64,000 nt of DNA, taken from the NCBI GenBank assembly GCA_039105265.1, contig JAPFFF010000009.1, positions 5,720,290-5,784,289 on the forward strand, given 5' to 3'. Position numbers and translations under genes: made by a program. The DNA comes from Tritrichomonas musculus. Taxonomy: Eukaryota > Parabasalia > Tritrichomonadida > Tritrichomonadidae. The notes under the pieces were generated by a model. That model had not been told where the DNA came from. It worked only from the letters and a program-made list of their open reading frames with translations, and did not search any database. Below, piece by piece: positions 43,481 through 53,900 of this stretch. Position 1 is the first letter of the stretch. Each line of letters opens with the position of its first letter.

Positions 43481-45408
43481 GAACTCGAAATTAATCATTT
43501 TTTATATTCATATCACAAGTGATATGAATTATTTTAACCTAAAAGGCGAATTTTTTTTACCTAAAAGGCGAATTTCAAAATTTTGAAAATTATGAGTTTA
43601 TGCAGGAAATTGTTTTCTAATTTTCTTCATATTGATGTTAAAAATTCTATTCCCGATTCGTTCAAATCACTTTTTCCATTTTTATTAAAGGGGAACCGAT
43701 TTGAGATTTTTTTCAAATTTGGATTTGTGATTTTTAAATATGATAAATAATTTTAATTTTCAATTCTGATAAAATGTTAATTAGTAATAAAAAAAATTTA
43801 TCGTAGCAAAAAAAAGATATGATAAAAAAGATGTTTTTCATTCAAAAATTTAAACTTTTTGATACAAATCCTAATTTTTTATTCAATTTTTATTTTTATT
43901 CTCAAATGAATTCGAATAATATGTTTATATCTTTTTATTAAATAGAGTAATTAAAAATATATCATATGATAATACTTATATATATACTCAATTTATATAT
44001 ATTAATTATTTTGATAAAATATTAAACCTAAAATAAGATATGCATTAAATTAATAGTATCTGCATTTAAAGAAAAAACGTTATTTAATGAGTAGATAACG
44101 TATTTTTTGTTTAATAAATAATCATTATTTTGATAAACAAAAAATATTTGTTAAAAAAAAGAATAAGTAATTCAATTAAATATGCGTTTAAAACAATTAT
44201 TTATTATTCGTTTACATTAAAATTTAATATTTCAGATAAATCATAATTAATTTTTCCAATTTTTGATTTTTAATTTGCAAATTTATTGTCCATTGATTTG
44301 TATAAGATGATATTGAATCTTTTAAATGCGGAAATAAGTGGATTTTGAAAAAGAATTATGCATATATTAAATAACAATTCAATACTAAAGTTTATATAAA
44401 AGTAGGGTTTTTTTCGAGTGAAACGAAATCATTGAACTGGAATATTAATTTTTCTGCATTTTCAGCCAAAACTGATAAATAATTCTTTAAAAAAAGTAAT
44501 ATTTCCAAATCATATTATATATACAAAAAGTTGTTTCGGAAATATTCAATTTTTTGGAAAATAAAAAAGTAGTAATTGAAAAAGTTTTGAAATAAAAATT
44601 ATTAGCTTTCAAAAAATAAAGATTTTATATCAAAAAGTTATTTGGAAATAGTTCAAATTTTTTTTTGAATAATCTTACTCAGAAATATTATATATTGAAT
44701 TATCTTTTTATTCCTACGATGAATATTCTTTATTTATTCTTATTGAAATTAATATACATATTTTTATAACTATATTAATTATGGATTACTAAATGTATTT
44801 CTATGTGTCAAAAAACACTTAATTGTATAAAAAATCTTGAAATAAAAGATTATTAATAGATATTTTATTCAATATATATTTTAAGTTCCATTATGTATTT
44901 TATATTATATAAATATATTTTAAAATATTTTATATTTATTTGTATATCTTCATTTTTTTTAACAAAAAAAATTGAGGCAAAAATTCCCCTTTTTTTTATT
45001 GTTGATTATAAAGCATCAAGGATAAGCAAACCAAGCAAAAAATATTCATTTTTAATATTTTTTCCTAAAGCTCAAGCAAATTCGACAAATTCACTAAATA
45101 AAAGCGATTTACGAAATAACTATCGTACAAATTCCATCACATAGTTGGCAGATGAAAAAACTATTGATAATTCATCTGTTTATAAGAAAAATAAAACATA
45201 CGGGAATTAATAAAAGAATTATTTTGTAAATCGCTTTTATTTAGTGAGTTTTTTGAATTTGCTTGAGCTTTAGGAAAAGACATTCTAAAATAATAATCTT
45301 TGCATGGTTTGCTTTTCCACGTTGCGCTGGGATATACCTAAAAATTGTTTTGTAAACTACTTTTATTTAGTTATTTTGTTGAGTTTATTTGTGTCTTTGG
45401 AAGAATTA
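43481..45408 (+). repeat. Second copy of the pogo-like 3' tail, split by a 1306-bp element
   Basis: 43481-43686 and 45001-45408 together match 17087-17694, including the internal hairpin and GTTGCGCTGGGATATACCT. A 25-base block ending in AAAGGCGAATTT is duplicated near 43535-43572. The uninterrupted copy at 17275 shows the empty target site of the inserted element. Confidence 0.85.
43687..44992. mobile_element. 1306-bp non-autonomous element, copy A
   Basis: It begins AAAGGGGAACCG and ends AATTCCCCTTT. TTTTTATT at 43679-43686 and 44993-45000 is a perfect 8-bp target duplication, and the repeat copy at 17275 shows the empty site. No coding capacity. It is the same length as, and almost identical to, copy B (46456-47761). 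Its right part matches the flank of the MULE pseudogene at 2698-3149, so it is probably a MULE derivative. Confidence 0.92.
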
Positions 45409-45987
45409 CATTAAAAAAATAAATTAACCTTTTTGGTCAAAAAATTTTCATCTTTATTGGTCAATAATAAATTTCATATCATCAATGATATGAACTATAC
45501 AAAAAATTGATAACATCATATAAGATCTCCAAATCGACTCGAAAAACATGGCCTTTTTTTTATTTTATTTTCTAATAAATAAAAAAATGAAGAACATTTA
45601 AAAAAACTAAAAACTTTTGTCGACTCGTTCATCTTTAAATTGATTTTTTCTTAAAAAAACATTTTTTTCTCATTATGCATTTTATGAGATTTGAATTAAG
45701 CACTTTCATGCTATTTTTAAATATGTTAGTAATATGATAATACAATATTAGATATGTATTAAACTTTGATGAGGTTTTTTCTGTTGATCAAAAATTTCAA
45801 ATTTTTGGATTTCATTTTTTTCTTGTTTTTCTGTAATAAAATTAAAATTATTTTTTTTTGAATTTATATTTATGCTACAAATATTATATACATGACGATG
45901 GATTAATTTTTAATAAAAAATGATCAATATTCAAGCTTTTTTTGCATAAAATAAAATTGAATTGAAAAAGAGTTTCAATACTTTTTA
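45409..45987. other. A+T-rich spacer
   Basis: No gene or repeat supported. Confidence 0.45.
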
Positions 45988-46351
45988 TTAAGGGCGTACG
46001 TCCCAAAAATGTTGTAAAATTGTCAATATTGAATAAACTCATAGAATACATCTTTCAATACTTCCAAATTATGAAAAAGTTTAGGTCAAAAATGATGATA
46101 TTTGTCCTAAACGATCAAAAAATAATTGTTTTTTTGACCGATAAAATTTTACAAAATATATTTTTGAATTAAAAAAGAAAAAAATGCATTTAAATATTTT
46201 TTTTTTAATATATAATCAATCTATGAATAATAAGCATTTTATTTCCTCAAAAATATAATTGATTTTTCGACTTTTTTTACTCCAAAAAAGATCAAAAATA
46301 TTTGAAAAAACTCATTGAATTCTGAGCATTGAATTGGACGTACGCCCTTAA
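45988..46351. mobile_element. 364-bp TTAA MITE
   Basis: TTAAGGGCGTACGTCC at the left is mirrored by GGACGTACGCCCTTAA at the right. Interior resembles the 21933 MITE (TCAATATTGAATAAACTCAT, AAACGATC), which ties the two into one family despite different tips. Confidence 0.85.
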
Positions 46352-46455
46352 TTATTCATTTACTTGTTTTATATTTTTTATCTTTTTTTCAACATTTATA
46401 CTATGCATTTTAGTTTATTTCGCTATTAATTAATGTTACTAATCTCTTATATAAT

Positions 46456-47761
46456 AAAGGGGAACCGATTTGAGATTTTTTTCAAATTTGGATTTGTGAT
46501 TTTTAAATATGATAAATAATTTTAATTTTCAATTCTGATAAAATGTTAATTAGTAATAAAAAAAATTTATCGTAGCAAAAAAAAGATATGATAAAAAAGA
46601 TGTTTTTCATTCAAAAATTTAAACTTTTTGATACAAATCCTAATTTTTTATTCAATTTTTATTTTTATTCTCAAATGAATTCGAATAATATGTTTATATC
46701 TTTTTATTAAATAGAGTAATTAAAAATATATCATATGATAATACTTATATATATACTCAATTTATATATATTAATTATTTTGATAAAATATTAAACCTAA
46801 AATAAGATATGCATTAAATTAATAGTATCTGCATTTAAAGAAAAAACGTTATTTAATGAGTAGATAACGTATTTTTTGTTTAATAAATAATCATTATTTT
46901 GATAAACAAAAAATATTTGTTAAAAAAAAGAATAAGTAATTCAATTAAATATGCGTTTAAAACAATTATTTATTATTCGTTTACATTAAAATTTAATATT
47001 TCAGATAAATCATAATTAATTTTTCCAATTTTTGATTTTTAATTTGCAAATTTATTGTCCATTGATTTGTATAAGATGATATTGAATCTTTTAAATGCGG
47101 AAATAAGTGGATTTTGAAAAAGAATTATGCATATATTAAATAACAATTCAATACTAAAGTTTATATAAAAGTAGGGTTTTTTTCGAGTGAAACGAAATCA
47201 TTGAACTGGAATATTAATTTTTCTGCATTTTCAGCCAAAACTGATAAATAATTCTTTAAAAAAAGTAATATTTCCAAATCATATTATATATACAAAAAGT
47301 TGTTTCGGAAATATTCAATTTTTTGGAAAATAAAAAAGTAGTAATTGAAAAAGTTTTGAAATAAAAATTATTAGCTTTCAAAAAATAAAGATTTTATATC
47401 AAAAAGTTATTTGGAAATAGTTCAAATTTTTTTTTGAATAATCTTACTCAGAAATATTATATATTGAATTATCTTTTTATTCCTACGATGAGTATTCTTT
47501 ATTTATTCTTATTGAAATTAATATACATATTTTTATAACTATATTAATTATGGATTACTAAATGTATTTCTATGTGTCAAAAAACACTTAATTGTATAAA
47601 AAATCTTGAAATAAAAGATTATTAATAGATATTTTATTCAATATATATTTTAAGTTCCATTATGTATTTTATATTATATAAATATATTTTAAAATATTTT
47701 ATATTTATTTGTATATCTTCATTTTTTTTAACAAAAAAAATTGAGGCAAAAATTCCCCTTT
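46456..47761. mobile_element. 1306-bp non-autonomous element, copy B
   Basis: Same ends and length as copy A; by eye I see only about one substitution between them (near 47490). TATATAAT at 46448-46455 and 47762-47769 is a perfect 8-bp target duplication. The near identity points to very recent movement. Confidence 0.93.
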
Positions 47762-47998
47762 TATATAATTAAAAAATTTTGGCATTTGGTTCTTTTATTT
47801 CATGTTTGAATACAATATTTATGGCTTAATTTTTGGACCTTTGGACGGACAATTTTTTTGGTCCATTGGACCTTATTAAAATTTTGTAAACTTTTACCCA
47901 AAAAAAAAGAAATGAAATCATATATTTTTTATCTTTTTTTTTCCTCTAAAATTTTATTTTTTTGAATAACTTTTTGAACTATTTTTTCAAAGCTACCA

Positions 47999-48314
47999 GG
48001 GCAATCGTTTTTGTTCACAGACAAACCTAGTCAAATTTTGTTCCCAAGGTCAATTATTGATTTAAAAAAAAAAAAAATGAAGAAAGATTTTATATTTTTC
48101 CATAATTTTCCCAGGGTTTCTACTGCCCCAAGTGGGCGTCGAGCGAAGCCTGATCGTAGCGAAGGCGTAGCCGAGACCCCACGGTCGGGGCAAAAACACT
48201 GGGAAAAATTTGGAACATAAAATCTTATCTATATTTTTTTTTTATAAGTTCAATTTAATTGACCAGTGGGAACAAAATTTGACTAGGTTTGTCTGGGAAC
48301 AAAAACGATTGCCC
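47999..48314. mobile_element. 316-bp foldback element with GC-rich core and 9-bp TSD
   Basis: The ends GGGCAATCGTTTTTG and CAAAAACGATTGCCC continue as inverted arms of about 65 bases. A second inverted pair lies inside (TTTTCCCAG near 48105 and CTGGGAAAA near 48197). The head of the hairpin (48128-48192) is strikingly G+C rich, with GTCGAGCGAAGCC and GTAGCGAAGGCGTAGCC. AAGCTACCA at 47990-47998 and 48315-48323 is a perfect 9-bp duplication, the size typical of MULEs. No coding capacity is assigned. Confidence 0.92.
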
Positions 48315-48323
48315 AAGCTACCA

Positions 48324-48674
48324 AGCTAAAAATTCTCAAAAAATTGATAGAAAATTTACATTTTTTTCGTCAAAATTTCGCCTTGGTCTAAAAAAAATTC
48401 GCCTGGTCTAAATAGTTTTACATTTTGGTCCAAAAAAACCGATTTACCAGTTTTTGAATGCTTTACATGCTATTTTAATAAGTTTACATGGTCCAAAAAA
48501 TCTTTTTTCTCTGGTCCAAAATATTCTGAGATATTTTCGTATAAAAGTATTCAAAAAATTGAATACAAATTCATATGCTAATATTAAATATAAAATTTTA
48601 TTAAAAAGAATCATTTTCGAAAGATTTATATTTGCGCAAGTATTTATTATTTGCCTAAAATATTAGAAGTACTG
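48324..48674. other. Spacer with scattered TTGGTCCAAA motifs
   Basis: GGTC(C/T)(A/T)AA occurs several times here and also near 47840-47880 and 49770-49800. No gene supported. Confidence 0.45.
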
Positions 48675-49400
48675 TTAAGTGCGGAATTTTTATCCTTAGG
48701 TCAAAAAAATTATCCAAAATTATCCAAAAAAAGTGACAGCTTAAAAAGACCGTTTTTAGCTTGCGTATTATATTAAAAGTAAAAAAAATAACTCTATTTT
48801 AGAAAAAAAAGTATATTTATTATTATTTTTTTAAAAAATAAAAAAATAAGCCGGTTTTCGATGTTGTATTCATAGGGAAATGAATTTGCTTTTGTTTTTA
48901 GAAGATATTTTGAAAATAAAATGATTTTTCCTTAAAAAACAAGCTTTTATTAAACCAACTGAAATATATAATAAACATTAGGAAAACATAAGATTTTGCT
49001 TTTTAAAAAAGCATTTTTTCATATTACCATCAAGAAATTTGACTTTTTTCTTAGTATAATTTCAATATATGATCATATTTTTTTGAATTCTATAACTTTT
49101 TTTATGTTTTGCAAATTCAATATATAGGTAATATTTGAATGGCTGACGAATAAAATAAATAACTTTTTGAGATATAAATTATTTCAAATTAAAGTTATTA
49201 ATATATTGAATTTTTTCATTTTTTTTTTTTTTTTAATATCTTCTTAAATTAAATATATATTTACATTAAATCTAAATTTTTTTACAAGTGTAATCGAATG
49301 TACATTCAAAAAACTTCTCTATTTCAATGAATACTAAAAAAAAAAATTTTTATCCAAAGTTATCCAAAAAGTGCCAAAAGGATAAAAATTCCTCACTTAA
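48675..49400. mobile_element. 0.73-kb TTAA MITE
   Basis: TTAAGTGCGGAATTTTTATCC at the left is mirrored by a one-mismatch copy ending CCTCACTTAA at the right. The subterminal ATTATCCAAAATTATCC repeats also occur in both arms. It shares its right TTAA with the next element. Confidence 0.85.
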
Positions 49401-49642
49401 GGTACAATTCTCATACGTTAAATATTGAGAAAGAGAACGTTAAAATTTTGTGAAAGTGCACCTCTCAGAAAAAGTTTATTTTTGAATGAGTGTCAGATTT
49501 AAAATTCTGAGCTTTATTTTTTATATTAAATTTTTCAAATGTATAATTTTTTAAAAAATATTTTTTATATAACATGTCTTTTCTTTTTCTTAAAGTGTCA
49601 AAAAGTTTTACAGTTACTAAACGTATGAGAATTGTACCTTAA
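49397..49642. mobile_element. 246-bp TTAA MITE abutting the previous one
   Basis: TTAAGGTACAATTCTCATACG at the left and its reverse complement at the right, TTAA at each end. Its left TTAA is the right TTAA of the 48675 element, so one inserted into the other's target duplication. Confidence 0.85.
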
Positions 49643-50229
49643 ATAAAATAAATTATTTATTAAAAAATAATGTCATTATACTCTTTTTTGCTTTCACTTC
49701 TTTAGTATGTATGAAATTTTATTCAATGAAAAGAATTTTGAAAATTTTGATCGTTTTTCTCTCAAAAAAATGGACCAACTTTTTACTCATCTTGGTCCAA
49801 AAATGAAGCCGTAGACAATATTAAGATATATTAATAACTATTTCAGATTTTAAAAGATTATCCTGTTTTGACAAACTATTACTTGATTTTCAAATATAGT
49901 AACGGGAAAAATTGATAGACCATGGGAAAAATTGGGTGACGAATTCAAAAATGAGTAAAAATTGTGAGAATTCTTTCAAATATAATTTGAGAACAAATTT
50001 TTTTGGCATAAAAATGAAAAATTGTGAGAAAAAAAAAATTATTGGCATAAAAATCTTTCGGAGAAAAATGAAGTAAAAAAAATAAAGAAAATTAAAAAGA
50101 AATCTGAGTGAAAATTAATTTTTTTCATTCAAATCCGAAGATTGAGGGAGGAAAAAAAATAAATAAATAAATAAATAAATATTTTAAAATTATTAAGTAT
50201 CAAAATTATTAAGTATTTTATTAAAATTA
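49643..50229. other. Spacer with AAAT microsatellite and a triple 15-bp repeat
   Basis: An (AAAT)n run lies near 50157-50180. AAAATTATTAAGTAT occurs three times between 50187 and 50240, the last overlapping the stop of the truncated gene on the minus strand. Nothing else supported. Confidence 0.6.
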
Positions 50230-50619
50230 TTAAGTATCATTTCGTAAATTTTTAAATACTGGTAATGAAATTCTAACATTTTGTTGATTATTTTCTGGAT
50301 TATAATAACTCTGGTATATGTACTGCTGATTTGGTGTTAATTCTTTTTGATTATCGATGAGTCCTTGGATATAAGGTATTTGATAGCTTCTGATGTGAGA
50401 GCAGCACCTAACATCAAATTCGATATGTTGATATACTTCACCATTGACGACTGTGTGGCAAATAACTACCCCTGCAGCATGGAATGCTTGAATGCAGTTC
50501 TGTATTGAAGCTGCTTGTGAAAGTGTTTGTTGAATTTTGAGGATTTGGTTAGTTTGATAAGATAATTGGCTATTGCTTCTAAAATTACTCTCAAATCTTC
50601 GAACTATACTAAAAACTCC
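50230..50619 (-). pseudogene. 3' end of an unrecognised gene, cut by the Maverick insertion
   Basis: A leftward frame is open from the Maverick boundary to a TAA at 50230 (about 130 codons): VRRFESNFRSNSQLSY, FHAAGVVICHTVVNGEVY, RCCSHIRSYQIPYIQGL, ISLPVFKNLRNDT. Composition is strongly protein-like and there are no internal stops. The upstream part would lie beyond the element. The domain is not recognised. It was probably a functional or recently functional gene before the insertion. Confidence 0.65.
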
Positions 50620-50969
50620 AGTAGATACCCTAAGGGTGGCGTCTGATACTACGTATCATCTGCCCCCCTTAAGATGAAACTCCATACCTATTGACATTTC
50701 TAGATCATAGCACTTTCAATGTGAAACCTCATATCAAAACTTAACACGTCACCTCACGTTAAACTCATGTCACCACCTCATGTCACCACCTCACGTCATC
50801 ACCTCAAGTTAAACTCATGTCACCACCTCATGTCATCACCTCATGTCACACGCCACATATCACGTCACACAACGGTTCACATAACATGGTTCAACTGTAA
50901 ACACACTACTTTTTTTCAATTAAGCTCACCCTAATTTTTTTAGCGTGTCAATTTTTTATCACCATACAA
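50620..50969. repeat. Left terminal region of the Maverick with short repeats
   Basis: After the GC-rich tip, variants of CACCTCATGTCA / CACCTCACGTCA recur several times between 50740 and 50870. The length of the terminal inverted repeat cannot be known without the right end. A TCACC Inr-like site lies 9 bases before the polymerase ATG at 50970. Confidence 0.6.
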
Positions 50970-53900
50970 ATGCCATTCGCCATATCCGAATTAATCGCAA
51001 TTGAAAACTGCACTTATGATGAGGACACAACCACATACATTGATAACGACTCACTCATCATATCCGAACATAGTAATGACGTCATCCCATCATACGATAA
51101 CATTGATACACCACTTGACGAAGACGATGATGTTGAACTTATATTTGACGATGATGATGCTACCATTGCAACACCACTTAACGATGATGATGCATCACTT
51201 AACGATGATGTTGAACTTATATTTGACGATGATGATGCTACCATTGCAACACCACTTAACGATGACGATGATGTATCACTTAACGATGATGATGCAACCC
51301 CACTTGATGATGACGAGCTAGCATCGGATGAAGAAGAACCCATATTTGATGACGATGATGCACCACTTAACGATGACGATGCACCACTTAACGATGACGA
51401 TGCACCACTTAACGATGACGATGATGCACCACTTAACAATGATGATGAAGAATCACTTAACAATGAAGAGTCCACACAACATGATGAAGAGCTTGCTTCT
51501 GATACAGTTGACTTACATAATGTTACTATTGACATCAAGCCATGTGACGTTAGATTTGATAGTGACGGTACCATTGTCGAAGTTAAAGTATGTGATTATG
51601 AAGTTAGTGAATCAGGTTTCATAACCGCATGTGATGATGATGGTTATTATGTTAAGGTTGAATTACATAAAGTAGTACGTGAAACTGGTGAAGTTATTGA
51701 TATCAAAGCAACACCTAAAGAGTTACCACCATATGATGATAAGTTTACATCAGCTGATGATGACTACTATGAATATCATGAAGTTGACTATGTTAATGTT
51801 GAACATGAATGTGATGGTTATGTTTGTTCGCAATTTGTTGATATAGCTCAACGCGTTGCATACTATTATATGATTCAATCCATTCTTTCACTCATGGATG
51901 GAGCTGAAAACCTTCACCGCGAAGAGTCTGCATCATATGACGATGATGATGTTAACGCTATTGAACTAGTTGATGAACCACTTAATAACGCCACACACAG
52001 TGAAGAAGTAGTTGAACCCATTGATGAACATGCCAAGTTGATGATTGAATATGTTGATGCTATTGATTTCGTTGACGAACCCATTGATGAACACGCTAAG
52101 TTGACGATTGTTAATGTTAATGCTATTGATTTCGTCGATGAATCAGTTGAGTATTGTACTATTGACGTCAAACCATGTGAAGTTACATATGATAGCAATG
52201 GTAACATCATCGACATTGAAGTATGTGATTATGAAGTTGAAGATGATTGTTTTGATGAAGTCGGACAAGATGATGATGGTAATGATGTTAAGTTTGAACT
52301 ACACAAGGTAGTACGTGAAACAGGCGATGTTATTGACGTTAAACTCTATGCTGAGTCCAAATACGAACCAGACCTTGAGATTGAAACCTTTGATATTGCT
52401 GCTGTTGAAACATATCAATACGATGATGACAACAAACATGCCATCACTATCATTGAGAAAGGCGGTTCACTTACGTTATACCGTCGTAATTACATAATGC
52501 CACCATATGATATTATTGATTTCGATTCAGATGATGATCAGAAGTTAATCCTAGTTGATGATTACGAAGCCACTACGAATGATGTTGATGTCACCACTGT
52601 AAATAATGATGTTGAACACGTAACAGATCTTACCAATGCCGTTATTGAATATACACCATTCACATTCATAGCTACATCCACGATTATTAACACTCTACAA
52701 ATGATTGATGATGACCAATACAATGATGATGAATTCATTCTTTCACTTATGGATGCAGCTGAACGCTTGTATGGAGACCACTACTACGATGAAACTAAGT
52801 ATCAAGATGAGTTGGAACGTATGATGATTGCTGCTAATAATCACGATGCATTCGAAGTTAATATTGATAACAACATTGAAACACAACATGCATTCATACA
52901 AGTGTTGAGATATATTCGCGATAACAGATCACGCTTTCCCACAGCAAGTGTATTAAGTTATGATAATGAAGATAGACATATAAAATCCTTTCCAATAAAC
53001 AATGAGTTAACTATTGATGAAGTAATCGATGGAATACTTGGTAACATTACAGTTGAACAGTTCGGTTCTGATACTGATCCAGAAGTTAATGCTGATTACA
53101 TCCCAGTTAAGTTTGTTGTTACCTTCTATAAGTTAACTAAACGCAATGGTAAAACAGTATTTCAAGAGAAGATTAATGGTGAATATGTTGATGTTGCAAC
53201 AGTTGATTCATTCCGCAACTCATATGATGGTGCATTCTTTCCATACATTAACCTCATCCCATCACTTGACTTATCACGTTATCAGATCTTTCACGAGGTC
53301 GATGCCAAAAACTATACTGACAACTGCTTCGTATATGCATGCATTCAGTCAGGTGTATTCACTAAAGATGAGATTGACATGTTACGTGGTATGATACACA
53401 CACGTTCAGTACCCATCAATATGATACTCAAAATAGCTAGTGAAATGAAATGCCACTTCATTGTATATCGCATTGATGAATCACGTGATGTTAAACATCA
53501 AAAACACTTAAGCATTGACACACATAAGAACAGTAATGTGACTGCTGATAGAGTGGTTAGGTTGCTATTATACAAAGACCATTTCATGATTGATAACAAT
53601 GAGAAGTTGCCAATCACCACCTATTACATTGAACATAGAGATGAACTCGATGAAAAGCATGCTGACATTCCAGTTGAAAAACGATTTCACATCAGAGGAG
53701 TTAATCAAACAGGCTATCCACTTTACACCACTGCTGATTGGACAGGTAATGATTTCACTAAGGTATTCCGCAAGATGTTTGAATGCAACTGCTTTCGTGA
53801 GATTAATCAATGTGAGCAAAACATATTAACAACCTGTGAGTATGACAACCATTTGAATGATTACATTGAACTCGACTATGATGAAACGTTATATTGTAAA

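Noticed and set aside
44893-45144. 83-codon frame
   Set aside because: It straddles the right end of copy A and the adjoining repeat, so it is a junction artefact.
48011-48220. 69-codon frame across the foldback element
   Set aside because: It reads one arm and the GC-rich head of a hairpin; no support for a protein.
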